From Thiohalocapsa sp. PB-PSB1 (GTDB taxonomy: Bacteria > Pseudomonadota > Gammaproteobacteria > Chromatiales > Chromatiaceae): a DNA stretch of 64,000 nt. Numbering within the stretch: position 1 is the first letter of the stretch; every line of letters starts with the position of its first letter. The position numbers and the translations under genes are program-made. Shown here piece by piece: positions 56,082 to 64,000 of this stretch. Under the pieces are notes generated by a model. The model did not search any database and was not told where the DNA came from. It saw only the letters and a list, made by a program, of their open reading frames with translations. Location of the stretch: positions 3,968,001 through 4,032,000 of the forward strand of contig CP050890.1 of assembly GCA_016745215.1 (NCBI GenBank), written 5' to 3'.

Positions 56082-56427
56082 GATTGTCCTCGCCCGTGTC
56101 TTCGACCTGCTGCAATGGTTGTTGCCAAAGGGCGAACGCTTCCCGCGTGCCTATCGTCATACCGTAACCAAGCGCCTGATGGATGCGGCACTGGACCTGC
56201 AAGACGGCCTGTTCTTGGCCCAGACGCGCTCGCAAGCGGCGCGCCTGGCAGCGCTGAACGATTGCGACGCGGCTTTGAGCCGGCTGCGGCTGTATCTGCG
56301 CCTGGCCCATCATTGGCGCTGGCTGAGCGATGCACAGTATGAACATGTGACGCGCATGGATGTGGAGATCGGACGCTTGCTTGGCGCCTGGATCAAGCGC
56401 TGCCGGCAGGATTTGAAACCAGGGTGA
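56068..56427 (+). CDS. avd: DGR accessory variability determinant (Avd)
   Basis: A 119-residue helical protein matching Avd. FDLLQWLLPKGERFPRAYRH corresponds to the first helix and following loop of bacteriophage BPP-1 bAvd, then ...LMDAALDLQDGLFLAQ..., CDAALSRLRLYLRLA, and MDVEIGRLLGAWIKRC at the C-terminus (bAvd has ...EVGRILGSWI...). Avd forms a positively charged pentameric barrel that binds the reverse transcriptase and RNA. Start 56068 fits the family length. It is oriented opposite to RT and to the template, which is unusual. A strong hairpin terminator follows its stop. Confidence 0.9.
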   Translation: MPSDMIVLARVFDLLQWLLPKGERFPRAYRHTVTKRLMDAALDLQDGLFLAQTRSQAARLAALNDCDAALSRLRLYLRLAHHWRWLSDAQYEHVTRMDVEIGRLLGAWIKRCRQDLKPG

Positions 56428-56474
56428 GGCGCCTCGGGACCGGTACATGCCGGCCCGGGAGGCGCCTCGGTTTT
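56428..56474 (+). terminator. Rho-independent terminator of avd
   Basis: Immediately after the avd TGA, GGCGCCTCGGGACCGG pairs with CCGGCCCGGGAGGCGCC around a TACATG loop (one mismatch, one bulge), followed by TCGGTTTTAT. This supports avd being expressed on the plus strand and ending here. The same inverted repeat, read on the minus strand, lies in the path of a template-RT transcript. Confidence 0.8.
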
Positions 56475-56595
56475 ATCTTCGCCCGGCGGTGGAACCGCAC
56501 GGACGGGACGCACCCGCGCCATCCCCCCATACTCCGGCGCAATTGCAAACCTTGGTCGACAATCTAGGTCGCCATCTGGAGCTGGAGGGGGACGT

Positions 56596-56718
56596 GGACC
56601 GCGCAACGCAGACACGAAAACCAACGTTGTCGTTCCTGTTATTCGGATTGTTCCTGTTGCGCGCCGAGACCGCAACGCCGCCGCGACCAGAGCCCCAGCC
56701 GCCACCGCGCAGCCCTCG
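56596..56718 (-). other. DGR template repeat (TR)
   Basis: 123 bp non-coding, shared with VR1 (50678-50800) and VR2 (56931-57053). In coding sense the 5' 60 bases are almost free of adenine, while the 3' part is a run of AAC, AAT and AGG codons (AAC AGG AAC AAT CCG, then AAT AAC AGG AAC GAC AAC), the classic hypermutable design. In the VR frame it would read N-R-N-N-P-N-N-R-N-D-N. It must be transcribed leftward, toward RT and antisense to avd. Confidence 0.95.
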
Positions 56719-56924
56719 ACAAGGTGCCGGGGCGCCCCCATCGGTTGCCCGATTACGGCAGTATAGGCTTAAACGTCAACATCGGAGATTGTTTAAGACG
56801 AAAGGTATAAATCGCCCGGTAAAGCACCTTTTGTGTATAATCGCAAAACGCGCCCTCGCGCTGCGCGCGAGCAATCAGTGACCCGTTCGCTGCGAACAGT
56901 GACCAGTGATTCAGTGAACAGCCG
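56719..56924. other. Spacer between TR and target 2, with probable TR-RNA promoter and VR2 hairpins
   Basis: This 200-bp gap must contain the leftward promoter for template RNA; TATACT (minus strand, around 56758-56763) is a candidate -10, but no good -35 is visible. Hairpins CTCGCGC-TGC-GCGCGAG (56855-56871) and GTTCGC-T-GCGAAC (56885-56897) lie downstream of VR2 in coding direction. The second 4.3-kb repeat copy starts at 56822. Confidence 0.5.
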
Positions 56925-59762
56925 TCATGGGGACCGCGCAACGCAGACACGAATACCAACGACGCCGGCCCCGTTATCCGGATTGCCCCCGTTGCGCGCC
57001 GAGACCGCAACGCCGCCGCGACCAGAGCCCCAGCCGCCACCGCGCAGCCCTCGGGGGCTTGCGGTATCGATACCAGTGTCGTCCGGATCATCATATTTGT
57101 TCAGACACCATTCATAGACATTGCCGGCACAGTCCGCGAGCCCGGCCGGCGAATCGCCGCGCGGATACAGCCCGACCGCGGTGGTCTGGCGCAGATTCAG
57201 CGCCAGCGGCATCGCGTCTTCGGCCTCGTTGCAGTTGGCGATGCCGGTCTCCCAGTCGTTGCCCCAGGGATAGCGGCGGCCGTCGCTGCCAGCGGCGGCG
57301 AGCAGCCATTGATCCTCGGTGGGCAAGGTGATCTGCTCGTCTTGTGCGAGCCCACCGGCGGCCTTCAGATGGCTTGTCAGCCAGCGGCAGTAGGCAAGCG
57401 CCTCCAGCCAGCAGACATTCGTTCGCGGGCGATTCGGCTGAGTATAGTCAGAATCGTCTGGCGCTGGAGCGCCCCAGTTCTCGAACCACCAGGCCGGTTC
57501 GGCGTCGTCTTCGGCATCGCGGAAGACCTGATATTGGCTGTTTGTGATCGGATAGCACGCAATCCGAAACCCGGCCAGCGAGCGCGTCCGTCCGAACTGG
57601 CTGACCTCGCCGCCGGATACCTCCCGCCACAGAATATCCGGCAAGCCATCCGCGCCGACACCCACACCGGCACGCCGATCTCCCAACACCGCCAACAGAT
57701 CGCCGAGCGCCGGGCGTCGCCCATACCAGTCCAATGCATCCGGCTCGCCGAGCCGTGCCAGGGCAAGCTCCAAACCGCTGCGCAGCCACTGGACCAACTC
57801 CGGTTCGGCGCCGGCGATGCGCGCGCCGAGCGCCTGCATCGTGGTCCAGCTGCGGTCCTCATTGGTCAGCAGCCGCACCAGCTCCCGAGCCGCTGTCGCG
57901 GCGGCAGGCGGGTCCGCCGCGCCGGCTTCGTATTCGCCCAAGACCAATCGCCAGAGTTCATCCACATGGTCGCGTGCCAGGAAGCGGGCCGGATTCGGTT
58001 CTTTGATCAGATCCTCCCAGAGCCCCTTGGCGCTCAGCTGACGGTGCAGATCCGCGATCAATTCCGCTCGCGGCAGCAGCGCATCGCGCCGCTCCATTGC
58101 CCAGCGCTCGGCCTCGCGGCGGACGCCGTCGCGGCGCATCAATGCCTCGCGGTACGCTTCGATCCAATCGGCAAGGTCGGGCCAAGCCCGGAACAGCGCC
58201 TCGTGGGTCACCTCGACCCGGTCGTCCGGCTCCCCCGTGTCGCCATCCGCACGCTGCGGGCCGCAGACCAGCAGCCGTGCGTCCTCCCCGCTCAACGCCT
58301 GGATCAGCGCCCGGGCCTGGGGCGTCTTGAAATCGGCCAGCCGGGCGCGTTGTCGCGTCGGGGTGCCATCCTCCGGGCGGATCGCCACCAAATGCGAAAA
58401 CACCTCGCAATACAGGCTCTGCTCGGCATCCGCCGCGAGTCCCTGCTCGGCGCGAAAACGCTGCAATGCCTGGTCGGCACGATCGCGCAGAATGCCCGCC
58501 AGGCCGCCGGCATCCCGGTAGCCTTGCAGGCTCATGCAGCCGGAGCCGTCGAGCGCCGCCTGGAAGCGGGCTTGCAGCGCGAACGCCAATAACGCCAAAT
58601 TGCCCTGGGCATCGGCGCTGTCGCGCAATAATTCCCGCACCAGGGCATTTTCGATGGCGATCGGTCGCGGCTGCCCGTCGGCATCCACCAGGCACAGCTC
58701 GCTCAGCGGCTTGCGGATCATCTGGGCCAGTTCCTCTGCACCCGGTCGCGGTACATTGTAGCTGGCGCCGGCCCGGTTCAGCAGCCGTTGCAGCCAGGGC
58801 TGGGCCTCCAATGCCGGATAAAAGTCCGAGCGCAGGGTGGCTACGATCTGCAACCGCGGCTCGCATGCCAGGGCCGCGCGCAACAAGCGCAGAAAGTCGT
58901 CGCGGCTGGCATCGCAGGCGGCGGTGAACAGCTCTTCCATCTGATCCACGATCAGCAGGCAGCGGGCATCCGCCGGCTGGCGCGCCAACAGCCGGGCGAA
59001 CAACCGGGCAATGCTGTCTGGATCATCCGCATTCTTGCGCAACAGGTCCGCCTGCTCGCGCACCCGCAGGCCGCTGCCGGCGGCCCGGTCGAGGGCGTTG
59101 ACAAAGGCCGCGAACGGCTCTGGATCGGTCGGCAGCATGGCCTCGATGAGCCAGCGCCGAGTCTCCGCAAAACGGCCTTCGAGCAGAGGCTCCACCCCAT
59201 CGGCCAACGCGCCCCAGACCCCGGCGCGCACCAACGACGATTTGCCGCAGCCGGATGGGCCGATGACTAACAAACAGCGCGCCTCGGGATCGCTGGAATT
59301 CGGTTCGCCAGCGCTGGCCATGCGCTCCAGCAAGGCACGGGTCTCGGCCTCGCGGCCGAAAAAGATCGGGCGATCGCTGGATTGGAACGCCAGCATTCCC
59401 GGATAGGGCGCCCCGTACCAGATCGGGCGCGGATCAAGGCCCTGAGTGCAGGCAAAAGCGGCAAGCAAGGGCCGCAGGCGAGCGCGGTTAACCAGATTCT
59501 GCTCGTCCATGGTCCGCAGCAGCCGGCACAGCGGCGTCAGGCCCTGCTCGTCCGTCGGCAGGTCGTGGCCGAAAGCGACCACCAACGCCTGCGCCGCCTG
59601 GTGCCCGCTGCCCTCCAGGCCGCTGACCTGAGCCAGCCAGTGAGCATGCTCGACGAGTGTCCTGTGCAACCAAGTGTGGCGTTGCTGCGAGTCGCCCCAC
59701 GAGGGCAGGTGTTGGAGCAATTGCTCCAGGGTATCCGCATTGGTTCGATCGATAACAGGCAT
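56925..59762 (-). CDS. DGR target 2: EAD-like, STAND NTPase, FGE-sulfatase/C-lectin-fold variable protein
   Basis: A 945-residue paralogue of the protein encoded at 50672-53509, nearly identical throughout: same start (59762), Walker motifs and FGE domain. Outside the variable repeat I count about nine residue changes (for example K/Q in AKMIRK, A/D in DLAAWIEA, R/G in DWYRRRP), and several sit in the FGE domain: ENY/ENW, PID/PDD, RTR/RTN and HLR/HLK. In the variable repeat, about ten of eleven template-varied residues differ or can differ (SARNGGNPDNGAGVVGI here versus SVRLRADPHSGSGNVGF). Its 3' end lies close to the template, so it may be the primary homing target. Confidence 0.9.
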   Translation of the reverse strand: MPVIDRTNADTLEQLLQHLPSWGDSQQRHTWLHRTLVEHAHWLAQVSGLEGSGHQAAQALVVAFGHDLPTDEQGLTPLCRLLRTMDEQNLVNRARLRPLLAAFACTQGLDPRPIWYGAPYPGMLAFQSSDRPIFFGREAETRALLERMASAGEPNSSDPEARCLLVIGPSGCGKSSLVRAGVWGALADGVEPLLEGRFAETRRWLIEAMLPTDPEPFAAFVNALDRAAGSGLRVREQADLLRKNADDPDSIARLFARLLARQPADARCLLIVDQMEELFTAACDASRDDFLRLLRAALACEPRLQIVATLRSDFYPALEAQPWLQRLLNRAGASYNVPRPGAEELAQMIRKPLSELCLVDADGQPRPIAIENALVRELLRDSADAQGNLALLAFALQARFQAALDGSGCMSLQGYRDAGGLAGILRDRADQALQRFRAEQGLAADAEQSLYCEVFSHLVAIRPEDGTPTRQRARLADFKTPQARALIQALSGEDARLLVCGPQRADGDTGEPDDRVEVTHEALFRAWPDLADWIEAYREALMRRDGVRREAERWAMERRDALLPRAELIADLHRQLSAKGLWEDLIKEPNPARFLARDHVDELWRLVLGEYEAGAADPPAAATAARELVRLLTNEDRSWTTMQALGARIAGAEPELVQWLRSGLELALARLGEPDALDWYGRRPALGDLLAVLGDRRAGVGVGADGLPDILWREVSGGEVSQFGRTRSLAGFRIACYPITNSQYQVFRDAEDDAEPAWWFENWGAPAPDDSDYTQPNRPRTNVCWLEALAYCRWLTSHLKAAGGLAQDEQITLPTEDQWLLAAAGSDGRRYPWGNDWETGIANCNEAEDAMPLALNLRQTTAVGLYPRGDSPAGLADCAGNVYEWCLNKYDDPDDTGIDTASPRGLRGGGWGSGRGGVAVSARNGGNPDNGAGVVGIRVCVARSP
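56931..57053 (-). repeat. DGR variable repeat VR2
   Basis: A 123-bp match to the template with 11 differences, 10 at template adenines. The codons AAC AGG AAC AAT CCG AAT become AAC GGG GGC AAT CCG GAT. The single exception is TTT to ATT near the 3' end (F to I). It ends one codon before the stop. Confidence 0.93.
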
Positions 59763-59942
59763 CCTGGTCTCCGGCGGAGTGTGTGAAAAGCATGGCCCTT
59801 GCGGCCCAGAGCAATCAGACCATGCACGTATTCGGCGGTATCGAAATCGGGAGCGAGAGTGGAATTGTAACTCTAAAATCGAGGATTTGCAGAAGCAAAG
59901 AGTGTTCACCTCATTCACCCAGGATAACGTTCGATTCACCGC

Positions 59943-60328
59943 AGAGACGCAGAGAACGCCGAGAAGAGGTTGCATTCGCCTTGGCTCCTCTGCGCACTCT
60001 GCGTCTCTGCGGTGAATCCTCATATTCATTTAGAGCGCAGCGCCCAGCAACCATCCGCCCAGCAACCATCCGCCCAGCAAACATCAGGTTTCTCACGCCC
60101 TAATGTCATGTCTTTTCGAGCCCGAGCCCGAGCCAAATCAAGTCGCGCTGGGCGGGTTGTACCCTGGGGTATCTTCAGTTCATCTGTCGAGAAGACAGTG
60201 GCCTACAGTCTTTCTACCGAGAAAGGCGTGGCGCTTGCGTCCGCTCCGCTGGCATTGCCTGCCGGGTCGCCCGCAAGCGGGCTCCTACGCTAAGCCTGCC
60301 GGGTCGCCCGCAAGCGGGCTCCTACGCT
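59943..60328 (+). repeat. Repeat families C and B upstream of target 2
   Basis: The second copy of the block at 53690-54075, differing by a few bases (one 15-bp unit reads CAACCATCC instead of CAAACATCC). It includes two REP-like GCCCGCAAGCGGGC palindromes near 60266 and 60303. Confidence 0.8.
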
Positions 60329-60437
60329 AAGTAGCGGTTCATGAATAACCTATACCACGCGATCCAGCCATCGGTGGAGTGCAATCGGGGTCGGGGTCAC
60401 TATCAGAATCGGCATCGGAATCGAGAGAGAAAACGCC

Positions 60438-60794
60438 CTATGCCATTCGGTCATGAGAAACTCGACGTCTAGCGTGCGGCCATCGAGTCTGTCGGCTGTT
60501 CTTACCGCGACTGCAAGCATGTGAAAGGACAGCGTGACGCGAAGGATCAACGCCTGTGCGCATCTTAGGCGCGCATCGTAGGCCATCGCGCTGAACATGG
60601 CCGAGGGTAACGGCAAAGCGACGAGCGGGGATCGACGCCGGTCGTTTGAAATCGCACGAGGCTCGGCGCTGGAGTGCGCTGCGATTGAGGACGTGCTCGC
60701 TGGTGTGCGATGCGTTGTGCGCAGACGACAACAGCAAGCAAAAGGCACTGCTCGATCGTCTTGTGGTCATGCTCACGAAGCTCAGACAGCGTGG
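60438..60794 (+). pseudogene. S23/four-helix-bundle protein relic, copy in repeat 2
   Basis: The same broken gene as at 54185-54554, lacking 13 bp near 60575, with GHEKLDV-stop-RAAIESVGCSY and later MAEGNGKATSGDRRRSFEIA. It is interrupted by CTAG element copy 5 at its end. Not functional. Confidence 0.6.
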
Positions 60795-60963
<169 letters not shown>

Positions 60964-61097
60964 GCGGTCAGCGAGGAGCTTGGCGGAGGGGTTGGTCGGT
61001 TCGATACCGACGCCGATACCGACGCCGATAGCGGTAGCGAATGAGTCGGCAGGCGATACCCAAGCCAAAAACCGGTTTAGCTTGTTTCTGCACCATC

Positions 61098-61476
61098 GCT
61101 TGCGGGCGAGGCGCCTTGGTCCCTCTGCGCACGCTGCGTCTCTGCGGTGAATGCTTACATGCTTCGAAAGCAGCACACTCCGAGACCGTGAAAGTAGTCG
61201 CGATCCGAGACGAAGAGTCATTCCAATCTGGTCTTCTGGCAATGCTCTGAATGTCCGCCCTGTGCGGTTCCGGCGATCGATGAGTTCAGCCGGTCGCCGA
61301 GGAATGCGGCGAGTTGGGACTGGAGTATGGAGAGGAGGGAAAAGTCGCGGCCAGGCCGGCGGAATACTGCCCGCGGTCAAGGTGTGCTGCATCCTGACTA
61401 GGATGACAGTGCTTGTCCCGCGGCGAGATGAGTTTATAACGGACGTATTTTAAGCCGGCTTGGCCAGGGCGTGATG
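61098..61476. other. Gene-free stretch right of the DGR region
   Basis: It starts with a CACCGCAGAG-type fragment (to about 61155) and then shows no recognisable gene. CATCCT-GACT-AGGATG near 61389-61404 is a small hairpin. Confidence 0.4.
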
Positions 61477-61692
61477 TTAGTCGGTTGAACTTTCTTCGGT
61501 TTTTTCTTTTGCTGTATTGACCCCGAGCGGGAGGTAGGCAAAGCAAGTACCGAAGTAGGCCGTAGCGATCAGAATCAGGCCGAAGATGTCCAGCCACCAT
61601 ACGCCGCTGATAATACCTAGCACGATTAATACACCGCCCGCGACGAAACGGATATTGCGATCTAGCTTGCCTACGTTTTTTGTAAGATTCAT
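61477..61692 (-). CDS. DUF2892 small membrane protein
   Basis: A 71-residue protein: MNLTKNVGKLDRNIRFVAGG is the DUF2892 start, followed by two membrane helices (VLIVLGIISGVWWLDIFGLI and LIATAYFGTCFAYLPLGVNT) and a charged tail. The GTCxxYxPLGxxT ending is typical; the same module ends the rhodanese YgaP of E. coli. The function is unknown. The gene stands alone. Confidence 0.9.
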   Translation of the reverse strand: MNLTKNVGKLDRNIRFVAGGVLIVLGIISGVWWLDIFGLILIATAYFGTCFAYLPLGVNTAKEKTEESSTD

Positions 61693-61937
61693 ATCATTAC
61701 CTCGTCTATCTTGACTCAGGATTAAAATGGCGAAATCCAGTTGGCGGGATTTGCGTCACTTTCTTTCAAACACTATATGTAGCCATCGCAAGCCATTTCC
61801 TACCCTCCTATGGCGCGCGACAGCATGCAACCGGATTGTACGTTCCCCGATGCAGAACGTCGATGATGAATGCTAAGCTTATGCAAACGGTGCTTCGTCG
61901 CGTTGGCGACGAAGCAATCGATTCGATGCCGGAAATC

Positions 61938-63371
61938 CTACTCGAAGATCTCCCATTTCACCGACTCGGTGACCGATGTCCCGTCTGTGAAAAGGATCGT
62001 CCAGGTCAGGTTATTGACGCCCGGCCGCAGCAGCGGATGAATGTCGCTGCAAATGACCACCTCACGTCCATTCGACCACAGGGCTTCATGTCGGCAATGA
62101 TCTATATACCATCCGGACACCGGCTCTGCGTTCACCGTTCCGCTGATGGTTTCCGATTGTTTGCCAACGGGCATTAGAAACGCCAACTCTACCAGTTGCT
62201 GGCGAACAAAAAAGCCGGATGACGGGGTTACGATGACTGGTTCGGCGGGCTCGGCGACCGCGGCGGTAATGGAAACAATCTGCGCTTGCACAGACCAGTA
62301 GTTGCCGGTCGCATCGGACCCGCCGATCATGATCTCCCGATGCTCGGCAAACTTCGAGAGATCCGGCGCATCGGCACTCAGGGCATCGCTGGAAAATGCG
62401 GTGCCACTGTTGTCGTCGAGATGCAGGTTGATGTAATACGCTTGTAAAGCACCCGGCTGGACGCTGCCCCAGTTGGTCAGCACATGCATTGCGTCGGAAT
62501 AGCTGTTGATGATATCGACGAATACAGGCTCCGTGGTGGAGTCGCTCTGAAAGCTGTATCCACCGGCACGCAACGTGAATCCATAGCCGGCGATCTTGGG
62601 ATGCTGATAGTGACCCATCTCCGGGTTCGGGTCGGAATCGGGCAGATTCAGATCCAATCGATAGCTTCCGGAGAGTTCAACGCCGGGCTGGAGCATGCCT
62701 CCAAATGCAAAGCCCGGGTCGTAGACATCGGTGATGGAAGCCACGATTTGGAATGTGCCGGGGGGCGGCGTGTCGTCGCTGGACAGTTGTTGCGAATCGA
62801 TACGAACGCGAAAATCGTAGTAGTTTCCGGTGCTGCCTTGGCCGGAAAAGTAGATGTTCTTTTCCTGGAAGTCACTCAAATCCACTGGTGCTGCGGGAAG
62901 TGCATCGGAGTTGAACGCGGTCGCTGACGGATCGTAGAAGTCGACATCCATGTGATCGACCCTGGACCCATTGGGCAGGGGCAGATTATTCATGGCACTG
63001 CCGACATGCAACCCATCGCCCCATGAGTTGTTGGCAACGTCGGCGATGTACATTCCGTGTGGTTGGGCATGCGTCGCGCTGGCAAAGGTCAGGGTTCCGA
63101 TCTCGAAGCTCATGGAGACCTTGGTCGGATCTTGCGGGAAATGCCCGTTCCCGGGATGCGCATCCTGGTCCGGCGCAGTCCTGTCGTAGCTGTAATAGCC
63201 GGTCACGCGCTGACCGACCTGAACCTGCCCAGCGAGGGCATTGTCGTAATCGTTGAGACTTTCTACGGTTCCAGTAATTTGGATCCTGATGACCTCGGCC
63301 GTGACAGTTGTCGAAAACAGGGTGCCCACCAGCGCCATCACGATCGGCATCGAGCGAGGGATTGTCATCAT
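61938..63371 (-). CDS. Secreted protein with internally duplicated beta-domain
   Basis: About 477 residues from the ATG at 63371, with GGAGA 9-10 nt upstream and a signal peptide (SMPIVMALVGTLFSTTVTAE). Two homologous units are visible: one contains ...MDVDFYDPSATAFNSDALPA... with DLSDFQEKNIYFSGQGSTGN, the other YINLHLDDNSGTAFSSDALS with DLSKFAEHREIMIGGSDATG. A C-terminal beta-sandwich follows (...NLTWTILFTDGTSVTESVKW...). No catalytic motif is recognised. It is probably an exported structural or surface-associated protein, similar in character to PEP-CTERM-type repeat proteins, but no sorting motif is present at its C-terminus. Confidence 0.65.
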   Translation of the reverse strand: MMTIPRSMPIVMALVGTLFSTTVTAEVIRIQITGTVESLNDYDNALAGQVQVGQRVTGYYSYDRTAPDQDAHPGNGHFPQDPTKVSMSFEIGTLTFASATHAQPHGMYIADVANNSWGDGLHVGSAMNNLPLPNGSRVDHMDVDFYDPSATAFNSDALPAAPVDLSDFQEKNIYFSGQGSTGNYYDFRVRIDSQQLSSDDTPPPGTFQIVASITDVYDPGFAFGGMLQPGVELSGSYRLDLNLPDSDPNPEMGHYQHPKIAGYGFTLRAGGYSFQSDSTTEPVFVDIINSYSDAMHVLTNWGSVQPGALQAYYINLHLDDNSGTAFSSDALSADAPDLSKFAEHREIMIGGSDATGNYWSVQAQIVSITAAVAEPAEPVIVTPSSGFFVRQQLVELAFLMPVGKQSETISGTVNAEPVSGWYIDHCRHEALWSNGREVVICSDIHPLLRPGVNNLTWTILFTDGTSVTESVKWEIFE

Positions 63372-63401
63372 CGGATGTTCTCCAGGGAAATTGCCAAGCA
63401 T

Positions 63402-63890
63402 GTCAAATCGACCGTCGCTGATGTTCGAGCTCGAGCGACGACCATGAGCTTAGCTCCAAATCCGCTGGGCAAGCGTGAGCAACGTCAAATTCTGGGAGAT
63501 CCAATCCGGATCGGGGCTGCACGGCGTTACCTGCTGCGGCGGCTCCGTGTACGCTGTGCACCGGGTAGCTGAGCAGGACGAGGGTAGGGTTTGACCAGCC
63601 GGACGCCAGTCAGGCAACGTCCCAACCTCGAGCTCGGAACCGGAGACGATGAGACCGGTGGAGCGGATGCCGACCCTTCGCGGGCATTTGCGGATGGATT
63701 CGGTGCCGATGCTGGGGTACTGGATCTGGTTTTCGTCCACCCAATTGTTGCCGTCCCAGACCGCCGAGGGCCTGTGGTGAGGAAGCTGTGGTCAAGGCGA
63801 TGGCGGCGAGACGAGAAGTAGCAGATCAAGAACAGCGTCCTATTAATGATTCTCGGACAGGCACAATGAGCGCCGTGGGAGTTCGCCAGC
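63402..63890. other. Stretch with unclear coding status
   Basis: Several overlapping minus-strand frames exist; the one at 63450-63740 (with SELEVGTLPDWRPAGQTLPS) has some protein-like character, and upstream, in the same frame, WDGNNWVDENQIQYPSIGT appears, but no start or family is recognisable. It may be a broken gene. Confidence 0.3.
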
Positions 63891-64000
63891 CTAGCCGCGG
63901 CGACCGAATCCCGATGGGCGGCGGTCGTACCCGGAAAGATCATCGATGTCGTAGCTCCAGATTTTTACCCGCTCGGTCGGATGCAGCACGCATCGTCCAT
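63891..64000 (-). CDS. 3' end of an unidentified gene
   Basis: A minus-strand frame open from the window edge to a TAG at 63891-63893 encodes ...HPTERVKIWSYDIDDLSGYD followed by RRPSGFGRRG. The composition fits the C-terminus of a real protein, but it is too short to identify. Confidence 0.4.
   Translation of the reverse strand, partial: GRCVLHPTERVKIWSYDIDDLSGYDRRPSGFGRRG

Overview
The window is a GC-rich chromosomal segment that looks like a gammaproteobacterium of the purple sulfur bacterial type (Chromatiales/Chromatiaceae-like). The evidence is a class I phosphoribulokinase of the Calvin cycle, gammaproteobacterial housekeeping genes (fabI, panB, panC, pcnB, zwf, gnd, glgX, a KefB/KefG-like pair, nudC) and a heavy load of dispersed repeats of the CACCGCAGAG.CGCAGAG kind. 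The taxonomic call is inference; there is no rRNA in the window.

Layout. 1-5 kb: a DCC-family oxidoreductase end, a DUF6279-type lipoprotein, an IS630 transposase, and an IS4-like transposase splitting a membrane protein gene. 5.5-10.4 kb: a secreted dockerin-like protein and a DUF697/OmpA/coiled-coil envelope operon. 10.6-20.7 kb: nudC, a GH13 amylase, and a four-gene peptide-type ABC importer whose genes overlap by ATGA. 20.9-29.5 kb: fabI, a chimera in which a PanP-like aspartate decarboxylase is buried inside an adenylation domain, then panC, panB, pcnB and tRNA-Glu. 30-48 kb: prk, the Kef pair, envelope proteins (SEL1 lipoprotein, hydrolase lipoprotein, autotransporter, FHA-transglycosylase), a Nudix gene, and the carbon genes glgX-gnd-zwf.

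48.3-61.1 kb is the accessory region of most interest. A Trypco1-domain protein and a trypsin-like protease (with a C-terminal effector-associated-like domain) lie beside two nearly identical 945-residue STAND NTPases that carry the same kind of domain at their N-terminus and an FGE-sulfatase/C-type-lectin-fold domain at their C-terminus. A complete diversity-generating retroelement sits between the two NTPase genes: reverse transcriptase, Avd, a 123-bp template repeat, and two 123-bp variable repeats at the extreme 3' ends of the NTPase genes. Of 24 differences between template and variable repeats, 21 fall on template adenines, the signature of mutagenic retrohoming. The simplest reading is a self-diversifying sensor (variable lectin-like domain plus STAND switch) coupled to a protease effector, i.e. 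a conflict or defence-like signalling system. The whole NTPase locus is duplicated as a direct repeat of about 4.3 kb flanking the RT-Avd-template core.

The intergenic DNA is rich in mobile-looking repeats: five hairpin elements bounded by CTAG with internal GTTGTC/GACAAC hexamer arms (probable IS630-type MITEs), a 246-bp element with GGCTGTCGAAAT inverted ends, a 224-bp tandem triplication, REP-like palindromes, and a dispersed unit carrying relics of a four-helix-bundle (S23-like) gene. The window ends with a DUF2892 membrane protein, a secreted protein with an internal duplication, and the 3' end of an unidentified gene.
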